From positions 1 to 47,920 of the forward strand of contig NZ_PNOR01000032.1 in assembly GCF_002869765.1 (NCBI RefSeq): a stretch of DNA of 47,920 nucleotides. Direction: 5' to 3'. The notes under the pieces were generated by a model, which worked only from the letters and a program-made list of their open reading frames with translations, had not been told where the DNA came from and ran no database searches. Below, in pieces: positions 26,513 to 42,804 of this stretch (positions within the stretch are counted from its first letter, which is position 1; each line of letters opens with the position of its first letter). Made by a program: the position numbers and the translations under genes. This DNA is from Deinococcus planocerae (GTDB lineage: Bacteria > Deinococcota > Deinococci > Deinococcales > Deinococcaceae).

Positions 26513-26805
26513 TCAGGCCCGCTCTATGTCGGGCGCGTCCCCGTCCCCGCCGCCGAGGAGCGCGAGCGCCTCCGGAAGCTGCACCTCGGGCACGTACAGA
26601 CCCACGTCGCCCATGTACCCGCCCGTCTCGATCTCGATGACCGGGCTGCCCATCGCCCACTGGAAGGGGGTGCGCACCACGCTGACCACGCCGCCGTCCG
26701 ACAGGGTGCGCCGCCAGCCCTCGGCGAGCAGCCGGGGCAGGGTGTCGAGGCGCCCCCACACGTCTCCCTGGTACATCCCCCGGTCCTCGAAGTGGGGCCC
26801 GCCGC

Positions 26806-26809
<4 letters not shown>
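26513..26809 (-). CDS. Hypothetical small protein
   Basis: A 98-residue acidic protein not recognised. It has WGRLDTLPRLLAEGWRRTLSDGG, VVSVVRTPFQWAMGSPVIEIETGG and a C-terminal EALALLGGGDGDAPDIERA. The mixed helix and strand pattern suggests a small soluble domain. Its ATG at 26809 overlaps the stop of the thioesterase gene as ATGA, so it is very probably translated with it. That coupling is the main evidence that the ORF is real. Confidence 0.65.
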
Positions 26810-27288
<479 letters not shown>

Positions 27289-27338
27289 GGGGCCATTATG
27301 CCGGGGCCGCCCCCTGCTGCGGCGCTATGCTCTGGCCC

Positions 27339-27722
27339 ATGACCGCCCCCGACCCGCCGCCCTCCCACCCGGCCCACGGCCTGCGGGCGCGCTGGCGTCA
27401 GGTCCGGCGCCTGCCCTTTACCCTGATGCTCGCCTCGCTGCTCGCGGGGCTGGGGATCGTGCAGCTCACCTTCCAGCTCGGCAACCTGGGCTACCGCAGC
27501 GTGACCTGGGTGCGCGAGACCCGCGAGACCCAGGAGCGCGTCGAAGGTCTCGAGCGCGACGTGCGCGTCCTGAAGGAGGGCGTGGCCGCCGCCGAGGACC
27601 CTGCCTACCTCGAACAGCTCGCGCGCTGCCAGGGCTTCGTCGGGGTGGAGGAGGACGTGATCGTGGCGGTGGGGGCCCCCGAGACCCCCGGCGAGAACTG
27701 CGCGGCGCGGCGATTGCCCTGA
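27339..27722 (+). CDS. FtsB/DivIC-like septum formation initiator protein
   Basis: A 127-residue bitopic membrane protein. A short cytoplasmic N-terminus is followed by one membrane helix (about 28-46, LPFTLMLASLLAGLGIVQL), a coiled-coil stretch with ETQERVEGLERDVRVLKEGV, then AAEDPAYLEQLARCQGFVGVEEDVIV. That last part matches the DP-x-Y-x-E-x-x-AR...G motif of DivIC/FtsB proteins, which with FtsL bridge early and late divisome parts. The unpaired Cys is unusual. ATG 27339 follows TATGCT (27326-27331) by 7 bases; the -10 itself contains the other in-frame ATG at 27327, which argues against using it. Confidence 0.8.
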   Translation: MTAPDPPPSHPAHGLRARWRQVRRLPFTLMLASLLAGLGIVQLTFQLGNLGYRSVTWVRETRETQERVEGLERDVRVLKEGVAAAEDPAYLEQLARCQGFVGVEEDVIVAVGAPETPGENCAARRLP

Positions 27723-27747
27723 GCCGGGCGGGCGTATGCTTCGGGGT

Positions 27748-28068
27748 ATGTCACTCGTCGTGCTGGTCACCGTGCCTCCCGAACGCGCCGGGGAGATCGC
27801 GCGCACCCTCGTCGCCGAGCGGCTGGCGGGCTGCGTGAACGTCGTGGGGGGCCTGCACAGCGTCTACCGCTGGGAGGGCGAGATCGCCGAGGACCCCGAA
27901 TCGCTCCTCATCATCAAGACCACGGGCGAGCGCTACCCCGACCTCGAGGCGCGCGTGCGGGCCATGCACCCCTACGAGGTCCCCGAAATCATCGCCCTCC
28001 CCTTCGACCGCGCCCTCCCCGAGTTCCAGAGCTGGCTCCTCGCCTCCACCACCCTGAGCGGAGGCTAG
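27748..28068 (+). CDS. cutA: CutA-family protein
   Basis: A 106-residue trimer-forming CutA1 protein. The sequence follows the family throughout: LVVLVTVPPERAGEIARTLVAE, LAGCVNVVGGLHSVYRWEGEI, LLIIKTTGERYPDLEARV, then HPYEVPEIIALPF. CutA was named for divalent cation tolerance in E. coli, but its real biochemical role is still uncertain. ATG 27748 follows TATGCT (27735-27740) by 7 bases, so it probably has its own leaderless transcript despite lying only 25 bases behind the divisome gene. Confidence 0.95.
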   Translation: MSLVVLVTVPPERAGEIARTLVAERLAGCVNVVGGLHSVYRWEGEIAEDPESLLIIKTTGERYPDLEARVRAMHPYEVPEIIALPFDRALPEFQSWLLASTTLSGG

Positions 28069-28108
28069 ACCCCGGCCCCGGCCCCGGGCCTCGCCCCTCT
28101 GGACTGCG

Positions 28109-28133
28109 TTCAACGTTGAAGCTCTTGCATGCA
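28109..28133. promoter_or_regulatory. Two palindromes upstream of the GGDEF gene (candidate operator)
   Basis: TTCAACGTTGAA (28109-28120) is a perfect 12-base palindrome, followed by TGCATGCA (28126-28133). They lie 31-55 bases upstream of the TACACT promoter element (28164-28169) of the GGDEF gene, a usual place for a transcription factor site. Confidence 0.35.
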
Positions 28134-28174
28134 CTTTCATAGATGAACTCCAGCTCAAGACCCTACACTGGGGT

Positions 28175-29784
<1,610 letters not shown>

Positions 29785-29825
29785 ACGCGCTGCCCCGGAA
29801 CACGTCCCCGCCAGCGAGCCCGGGC

Positions 29826-29855
29826 AGCATAGCAAAGGCCCCGGCGGGCGCGCAA
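29826..29855 (-). promoter_or_regulatory. Promoter of tRNA-Trp
   Basis: On the minus strand TTGCGC (plus 29850-29855) and TATGCT (plus 29826-29831) are separated by 18 bases. The expected transcript start is about 35 bases before the tRNA. Confidence 0.55.
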
Positions 29856-30112
29856 GGGTGGACGCCTGAGCCGCCGAGCCGCCGCGAAGTCCTGGGTTTG
29901 GGGACGACCCCTGTGCGGGCCGCTCGCCGGGTCAGTCAGCTTCGCCGACCGCTCCCCCGAGCCTGGGACTGCTCCACAGGAGAGGGGAGCCACGGGGCGA
30001 GAATCTTGGGGAAGAAAGCCTGAGAAGGGGGGTGTCCATCCATCCGGACCCCTCATAGGGGAGAGCTCTCCTGCGGCGTCCTCCGTCACGACTCCAGACC
30101 CCCCACCCGAGC
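29856..30112. other. Intergenic region without recognised gene
   Basis: The tRNA-Trp gene and nth are separated by 341 bases, of which the first 71 hold the tRNA promoter. The remainder has no convincing ORF; the minus-strand frame at 29775-30089 is low-complexity and crosses the tRNA promoter. Small palindromes occur at about 30050-30072 (CCCCTcatAGGGG next to GGAGAGCTCTCC). The nth promoter element TAGGCT follows at 30113-30118. Confidence 0.5.
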
Positions 30113-30125
30113 TAGGCTGCGCCGC

Positions 30126-30790
30126 GTGCCCCCCGACCCCAAGACCCGGCCCCTCCCCGACGGAGCGCGTGAGCGGGCGCCGCTCGTGCTCGCGGCGCTG
30201 GAGGCCCTCTACCCGGACGCCCGCACCGAACTCGTCTTCCGCACCCCCTTCGAGCTGCTCGTCGCCACGGTCCTGAGCGCCCAGGCGACCGACGTGAGCG
30301 TGAACGCCGCCACGCCCGCCTTATTTACCCGCTACCCCGACGCCCACGCGATGAGCACGGCGGGCGCCGAGGATCTCGAACCGTACATCCGCGCCATCGG
30401 GCTGTCCCGGGCCAAGGCGCGCAACCTCGCGGCCCTCGCCCGGCTGCTCGTCGAGCGGCACGGGGGCGAGGTGCCGAACGACTTCGGGGCCGTGGTCGCC
30501 CTGCCCGGCGCGGGGCGCAAGACGGCGAACGTGGTCTTGAGCAACGCCTACGGCTACCCCGCCATCGCCGTGGACACCCACGTGGGCCGCCTCGCCCGCC
30601 GCCTCGGCCTGAGCGTGCAGACCAACCCCGACCGGGTGGAGGCGGACCTCGGGGGGCTTTTCCCGCGTGAACGCTGGGTCTTCCTCCACCACGCCCTGAT
30701 CTTCCACGGGCGCCGCGTCTGCGTGGCCCGCCGCCCGCGCTGCGCCGAGTGCGTGCTGCTCGCCTTCTGCCCGCAGGTCGGGGTGGAGGC

Positions 30791-30794
<4 letters not shown>
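30126..30794 (+). CDS. nth: Endonuclease III (HhH-GPD DNA glycosylase/AP lyase)
   Basis: A 222-residue base-excision repair enzyme that removes oxidised pyrimidines and nicks the abasic site. The helix-hairpin-helix LPGAGRKTANVVLS carries the catalytic Lys, and VDTHVGRLARRLGL the catalytic Asp. Four cysteines at about 199, 206, 209 and 215 (spacing 6-2-5) form the 4Fe-4S cluster site. The N-terminal half has the family segment LLVATVLSAQATDVSVN. The GTG start at 30126 is 7 bases after TAGGCT (30113-30118). The stop overlaps the start of the MFS gene. Deinococci often carry several Nth paralogues; which one this is cannot be told here. Confidence 0.96.
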
Positions 30795-32029
<1,235 letters not shown>

Positions 32030-32030
32030 G

Positions 32031-32048
32031 GGCCCCCGTTGCGGGGCC
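32031..32048 (+). terminator. Hairpin after the MFS gene
   Basis: GGCCCC (32031-32036) pairs with GGGGCC (32043-32048) around a 6-base loop immediately after the stop codon. There is no U-tract, so termination here is uncertain. Confidence 0.3.
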
Positions 32049-32105
32049 ACTCTCTGAAGGCCTTCCCGGCGCCCGGCACCTGGGGCGGGGGTACACTGAG
32101 CCCCG

Positions 32106-32822
<717 letters not shown>

Positions 32823-32915
32823 ACGGCGGCAGGGGCACAACCGGCTTGCGCGAGGGCCAGTCTCTGGACTTCTCCCGAGGCCTGCCCACATCTAGTACCC
32901 GATCCTGAAGAGGCC

Positions 32916-33038
32916 TACAATCTCTTGTACCCGGGAGCGTGTACAGTCACCCGACAAAAGTAACCGAATCGTGATTCGGCCCTGACCAAGCGCACTCCCT
33001 CACCGGGGAGTGGGGCTATCCCTGTCATTTCAAGGAGA
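32916..33038 (+). promoter_or_regulatory. nrdJ leader with candidate -10 and two hairpins
   Basis: TACAAT (32916-32921) is the best -10 candidate but has no clear -35. The leader then carries two hairpins: CCGAAT/ATTCGG (32964-32969 with 32974-32979, loop CGTG) and CACTCCC/GGGAGTG (32993-32999 with 33006-33012). The ribosome-binding site AAGGAGA (33032-33038) follows. I see no cobalamin riboswitch core or NrdR box. Unlike most genes here, nrdJ clearly has a structured 5' UTR. Confidence 0.45.
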
Positions 33039-33045
33039 CTTCGCC

Positions 33046-37539
<4,494 letters not shown>

Positions 37540-37548
37540 GGAGATAAA

Positions 37549-38436
37549 ATGCCTTTTAACGCGAAAGCTTATAACGTGGTAATTGCATCACCTTCAGATG
37601 TGACAGAAGAGAGGGACGCCGTTGAAAACACTGTATTGAAATGGAACACTGAAAACGCTGAGCACCATAAGTTAATTTTTCTACCCGTTAGGTGGGAGAA
37701 TAACACACTGCCTGAGTATGGAAGGAGGCCCCAAGAGGTAATCAATAGTCAGATAATTAGAAATAGTGACATCTTAATTGGCATCTTTTGGACGCGTCTT
37801 GGGAGTTCAACAGGAAGAGCTGACTCAGGAACCATAGAAGAGATGCAAGAAATGTTAGAAGCGGGCAAAAGAGTAATGCTTTATTTCTCTTCAAAGAGGT
37901 CAGACACAGATTCCATAGATGCGGATCAGTATGCTGCCGTCAAAAAATTTAAAACTGAGGCGAGTCAGAAGGGTTTGCACGACTCGTTTTCAACTACAAG
38001 CGAGCTCATAGAAAAGTTGCGTCGCCACCTTGATAAATTGGCAAGATCGTTGGATGGCTATGCGGATGTAGATGGAGCTGACACAACCGTAAATCGGCCC
38101 AACAGGGACTTAAGCATGATAGATCTAGCTATTAAGAACGTCGGCTCCCTCAAGTATCAGTTTGAAATCGAGCGAGATAGTGAACCCATTAATGAAAGAC
38201 AGGGTAAAGTCATACTGAGAAAAGCGAAAAGTATATTGATGTCTATGCACGATGTACCCCCAAGCGACCATTCAACGGCTAGAGCACTTCGTGAACTTTT
38301 GATCGCATTTACAAAGATGGATGAGTTTGGTATCTATGCGGATGGAGGTGAAAGCTGGAGGCAGTTCTGGGTTAGTGGTGTAGAAGTGTTGGATGAGTCC
38401 AGAAAAACTTTAGAGGAGCTGAAGAAAGTTGCTTAA
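37549..38436 (+). CDS. DUF4062/TIR-like domain protein, AT-rich and probably acquired
   Basis: A 295-residue soluble protein. Residues about 5-150 match the DUF4062 type (VVIASPSDVTEERDAVENTV, FLPVRWENNTLPEYGRRPQE, IIRNSDILIGIFWTRLGSSTG, SGTIEEMQEMLEAGKRVMLYF), a flavodoxin/TIR-like fold found in many antiviral and signalling effectors. Residues about 165-295 are helical and not recognised. Base composition is far lower in GC than nrdJ (29/60 and 20/60 in two lines I counted). The ribosome-binding site AAGGAGA (37538-37544) overlaps the nrdJ stop codon, so translation is coupled to nrdJ. An immune role is inference from the domain class and foreign composition. Confidence 0.8.
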   Translation: MPFNAKAYNVVIASPSDVTEERDAVENTVLKWNTENAEHHKLIFLPVRWENNTLPEYGRRPQEVINSQIIRNSDILIGIFWTRLGSSTGRADSGTIEEMQEMLEAGKRVMLYFSSKRSDTDSIDADQYAAVKKFKTEASQKGLHDSFSTTSELIEKLRRHLDKLARSLDGYADVDGADTTVNRPNRDLSMIDLAIKNVGSLKYQFEIERDSEPINERQGKVILRKAKSILMSMHDVPPSDHSTARALRELLIAFTKMDEFGIYADGGESWRQFWVSGVEVLDESRKTLEELKKVA

Positions 38437-38614
38437 TGCTGATAAAATCACCCAATCTATATATGAGAGACTGGCAGGTTTGCTTGAGGAGGAGTATTGT
38501 CGAGTGCATGGTAAATTTGCGGAAGCGGCTGTCGAGGATGGAGAACTCAAGGTGAGGTGTTGTTGCGAGGATTTAATGGGCCGCTGTAAAGAGAAAATCT
38601 CGGGTGCCTCTTAG
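38429..38614 (+). CDS. Small cysteine-rich ORF overlapping the DUF4062 gene
   Basis: A 61-codon ORF from TTG 38429, overlapping the end of the DUF4062 gene by 8 bases, with GAGGAG 10 bases upstream. The product begins with an amphipathic helix (ADKITQSIYERLAGLLEEEY) and ends with a cysteine cluster VRCCCEDLMGRC that could bind metal. The AT-rich composition matches the DUF4062 gene, so it probably came with it. An alternative ATG at 38436 in a different frame (TAATG overlap) gives only 39 codons with a less protein-like sequence. I do not recognise a family. It could be a partner or regulator of the DUF4062 protein. Confidence 0.45.
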   Translation: MLNADKITQSIYERLAGLLEEEYCRVHGKFAEAAVEDGELKVRCCCEDLMGRCKEKISGAS

Positions 38615-38913
38615 GAGCCTTAGTAATATGGGCAGCGTATGGTTTGGCAAGGAAACGTGTTGTTAAGATCATTTCAAAAGCCTCTCTTGCTGATTTCACT
38701 GTTATCAGTGCCTACAAAAACACCTTTATAGCCTCGCAATCGGCGACGCCACCGGCCTAATGGTCTGCCCCTGCGCGATGTCGAGGAGTGAATCAATGGT
38801 GTCTCATCATTGATTCTCGGTGGAATCATATCTATCGAGAATCAATGGTTCACTTGAACGGTGAAGGGAATGCCTGAGACCTGCCTTGCTTTCTGAACAG
38901 GCTTTTCTCCCCC
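38615..38913. other. Right flank of the AT-rich cassette, with inverted and direct repeats
   Basis: The 299 bases between the small ORF and hpt have no gene I can support. The first 100-130 bases are AT-rich like the cassette, then GC content rises again at about 38730-38760, probably the junction with host DNA. The repeat structure at 38790-38849 lies just beyond this junction. Confidence 0.5.
38790..38849. repeat. Inverted plus direct repeat (AATCAATG units)
   Basis: CATTGATTCTCG (38808-38819) and CGAGAATCAATG (38836-38847) are perfect 12-base inverted repeats around a 16-base loop. The 11-mer GAATCAATGGT occurs twice in direct orientation (38790-38800 and 38839-38849). Possible roles are a hairpin terminator, an operator array or an insertion-site remnant. 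Confidence 0.6.
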
Positions 38914-39441
38914 TCAATCCTGACTCGTGATGAACGGCAGGTTGCGGTCGAATTGGGCGCGGTCGAGGCCGTAGCCGTAGACGAAGGCGTCGGGGATGGT
39001 GAAACCCAGGTACTCGACGGGGACCTCGACCTTGCGGCGGCTGGGCTTGCTCAGCAGCGCGGCGACCTTGAGGCTGGCGGGGCCACGCCCCTGGAGGTAG
39101 TGCAGGAGGTAGTTCATCGTGATGCCGGTATCCACGATGTCCTCGACGAGGAGGACGTGCCTGCCGCTGATCGGGAATTGCAGGTCCTTGACGAGCTTGA
39201 CCTCGCCGCTCGTCTGCTTGGCGTCACCGTACGAACTGGCCTGGAGAAAGTCGATGGTGCAGGGCAGGCCAAGCGAGCGCACAAGGTCGGCGTGGAAGAG
39301 GAAGGCGCCGTTGAGGACGCAGATCAGGTGGGGGTCCTTGCCCTGGTAGTCGGCGCGAATCTTGCGCCCGAGCTCCTGAATGCGGGCCTGAAGCTGCTCG
39401 GGCGTGATCTGCACGGGGCCGTTGCCGGGGGCGAGGCTCAT
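38914..39441 (-). CDS. hpt: Hypoxanthine phosphoribosyltransferase
   Basis: A 175-residue purine salvage enzyme converting hypoxanthine (and usually guanine) with PRPP to IMP (GMP). The PRPP-binding motif VLLVEDIVDTGIT is intact, and LICVLNGAFLFHADLVR and TIDFLQASSYGDAK are typical of the family. The ending is FVYGYGLDRAQFDRNLPFI. ATG 39441 is preceded on the minus strand by TAGCCT (plus 39451-39456) with a 9-base spacer. Divergent from trpC. Downstream lies the flank of the AT-rich cassette. Confidence 0.96.
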   Translation of the reverse strand: MSLAPGNGPVQITPEQLQARIQELGRKIRADYQGKDPHLICVLNGAFLFHADLVRSLGLPCTIDFLQASSYGDAKQTSGEVKLVKDLQFPISGRHVLLVEDIVDTGITMNYLLHYLQGRGPASLKVAALLSKPSRRKVEVPVEYLGFTIPDAFVYGYGLDRAQFDRNLPFITSQD

Positions 39442-39502
39442 ATCGCGCCCAGGCTAACACGCGGCCCCCGGTCTCTCTCTGCCCGCCCGTATACTCCGCC
39501 CC

Positions 39503-40287
<785 letters not shown>

Positions 40288-40291
<4 letters not shown>

Positions 40292-41115
40292 GTCCCACGC
40301 TCCGCTTCCTGGGCACAGCGGACAGCAAGGGCGTGCCGCGCTTCTGGTGTGGCTGCCCCGTCTGTCAGGAGGCCCGGACGGAAGGCGTGAACCGCCGCAC
40401 CCGCAGCGCCGCCCTCGTCCGTGGAGCAGGTCAAACCCTGCTCCTCGATTGCGGCCCGGACCTCCACGGGCAGCTCGCCCGGCTGCCGGGGCCGCTTGTG
40501 CCGGACGCGGTGGTCGTCTCGCACGCGCATAACGATCATCTGCTGGGACTGGGGGACCTGCTGGACTATGCCGTCTACGCGGGGGGGGACCTGCCCATGA
40601 ACGGCGCCCTGGCCGGGCAGACGGCGCTGGCTCCCCTGCCGGTCTACGCGCCCGCCGAGGTTCTGCCCCAGATCGAGGACCGCTTCCGGTACGCCTTCCG
40701 CAAAGGCCCCCGCGTCCATCCCTTCCCCGAGGAGGGCCTGCGAGTCGCAGGGGTCCACGTCCGCGCCTTCCGCGTTCCCCACGGGGCGAACGGGCACAGC
40801 CACGCCTTCCGGCTGGACGGCCCCGGCATCCGCACCGCGTATGTGACCGACGCCATCGACATCCCCGAAGAGACGGTGCGGACGTGGTTGACGGGCCTCG
40901 ACCTCCTGATCCTCGGCACGTCCTTCGCGGACGAGTCCGGGGCCGTTCACGCCACCCGCAGCGTGTACGACGTGCGCGAGGCGGTGGCGCTGCCGTGGGC
41001 GCGGGCGGCCCGCCGCGTCCTCCTCACCCACCTGTCGCACGACGTGGATGTGCGGGCCGTGGGGCTGCCGGAGAGGTGGGCCTTCGCGCGGGACGGGCTG
41101 GAGACCCGGCTCTAG
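40288..41115 (+). CDS. Metallo-beta-lactamase-fold hydrolase (PhnP-like)
   Basis: A 275-residue MBL-fold enzyme of the PhnP/RNase Z side of the superfamily. Features: LRFLGTADSKGVPRFWCGCPVCQ with the Cys cluster seen in PhnP-type phosphodiesterases, LLLDCGPDL, the metal motif SHAHNDHLLGLGDL, a later His in PHGANGHSHAFRL, DAIDIPEE, and LLTHLSHD near the end. It probably hydrolyses a cyclic phosphodiester; the substrate is unknown. It starts at TTG 40288, overlapping the trpC stop, because the first conserved strand begins directly there. No ATG would preserve this domain. It is co-translated with trpC. Confidence 0.88.
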
Positions 41116-41142
41116 CCTCTGGCCCCGCTCTACACTGCCCCC

Positions 41143-41598
41143 ATGCTCGCCGCCCTGTACCTGCTCCTCACGCTCGCCTTCGCCGGGGTGCTGCTCGCGC
41201 TCCTCCTGCGGCCCGGCGCGGCGCGGGCGGGCGCGGTGTGGGGACTGGCGGCCCTGCTGCCCCTGCTCGCGGCCTGCGCGGGAGCCCTGGTGGGGCAGGC
41301 GCGCGCCGCCCGGGTCCTCGCCGGGTTTGAGGCCCGCCCGGTGACGGTCACGGTCACGAACGGGGACGCCTCCCGCACCCTCACCCTGAGCGCTCGGGAT
41401 GCCGCCTGCGTCGAGCGGGCCGTGCGGCTCCATACCCGTAGCGAACTGCTCACTCCTGAAGGATCGGTGCCCCTCCTCCCAGACACACGGGTGACGGGTT
41501 CCCTCCCGCCCCAGGCCGTCGTGGAGGCGCTGGGGGTGCGTGGGGGGCTGAGCTGCCCGGGGTTGCGCGCGTTGCCGGGGGAGGATGCCGGGGAGTGA
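41143..41598 (+). CDS. Hypothetical membrane protein
   Basis: A 151-residue protein with two N-terminal hydrophobic helices (about residues 2-22 and 29-52) followed by a soluble region of about 95 residues. That region contains RPVTVTVTNGDASRTLTLSARDAACVERAV, and two cysteines (in AACVE and LSCPG) that could pair if it faces outward. I do not recognise a family. TACACT (41131-41136) lies 6 bases before the ATG, supporting the start and an independent leaderless promoter. It is the last gene before a 466-base repeat-rich spacer. Confidence 0.6.
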   Translation: MLAALYLLLTLAFAGVLLALLLRPGAARAGAVWGLAALLPLLAACAGALVGQARAARVLAGFEARPVTVTVTNGDASRTLTLSARDAACVERAVRLHTRSELLTPEGSVPLLPDTRVTGSLPPQAVVEALGVRGGLSCPGLRALPGEDAGE

Positions 41599-41630
41599 GG
41601 TTGGGCGGGGAGGGGCGCTGAGGGGCGCTT

Positions 41631-41707
41631 CGGTTCACCCCCTCTGCTCCGCAGCTTTTCGAGTCCCAGCCCCCCTCTGCAAGCAGCTCTGCGAGTCAAG
41701 GGGGAGG
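41631..41707 (+). repeat. Dispersed palindromic repeat, long copy
   Basis: It starts CGGTTCACCCCCTC and ends GAGTCAAGGGGGAGGGG like the copies near pheT. It contains the central module twice, as TGCTCCGCAGCTTTTCGAGT (41645-41664) and TGCAAGCAGCTCTGCGAGT (41679-41697). The three copies thus have zero, one and two modules. Confidence 0.75.
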
Positions 41708-41771
41708 GGCGGAAAGATGGGGAGTGGGCGGTAAGCGGTGTTGGGGTTGGTCACGCGCCCCCTCACCCCGA

Positions 41772-41794
41772 CCCTCTCCCGCAAGGGGAGAGGG
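41772..41794. repeat. Hairpin with GCAA loop
   Basis: CCCTCTCCC (41772-41780) pairs with the G-rich arm ending AGAGGG at 41794 around GCAA, a GNRA-type tetraloop. This is a common intergenic palindrome type. Confidence 0.55.
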
Positions 41795-42064
41795 AGCGAA
41801 GAAGCCAAAGCTTTTGCGCTTTTCAAAACGCAAATCCGGATGGCCGATGAGTGGACGGTCCTGGCCCACCACCACGTCGGCTCGCGCAGCGAGACGGTGG
41901 GCTCGCAGATGGGACACGACAAGTTCAGACATTGCGCCCAGAAAGACACGACCACCCACGCCGCCCGTAGACCCTTGCCGAGCGCAGCGACAAGCTCCCC
42001 CTGCCCTCCTGGGGGTAGGGGGCGGGGGGGTGGGGGCAAACCGTCGCAAGTCGCCCTGCCCCCT

Positions 42065-42724
<660 letters not shown>

Positions 42725-42804
42725 TCGGGCGGGCCTCTTTTCGGGAGACAGGGTAGCGCGGGGCAGGCCGGAATGGGGAGGTCGTCGGGGTGCCTCCCCG
42801 CCCC

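Larger units (their letters stand above)
41599..42064. other. Repeat-rich intergenic region
   Basis: Lies between convergent genes (the 41143 membrane protein and trkA). It holds a long copy of the dispersed repeat (41631-41707) and a perfect-stem hairpin with a GCAA loop (41772-41794). C/G-rich palindromic runs follow near 41990-42030. Frames are open on both strands through much of it, but the predicted peptides are translations of the repeats and low-complexity sequence, so I call no gene. Confidence 0.6.

Noticed and set aside
32823..33045. Cobalamin riboswitch or NrdR boxes upstream of nrdJ
   Set aside because: I looked for the conserved B12-box core and for NrdR-type palindromes and found neither; only two simple hairpins are present.
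38436..38555. Alternative 39-codon ORF starting in the TAATG overlap after the DUF4062 gene
   Set aside because: It has an ideal overlap start but a short, basic, unstructured-looking product; the TTG-started frame at 38429 looks more like a protein, though neither is secure.
38615..38770. Possible gene remnant after the small cysteine-rich ORF
   Set aside because: Short frames with stops in every phase and no recognisable protein segment.
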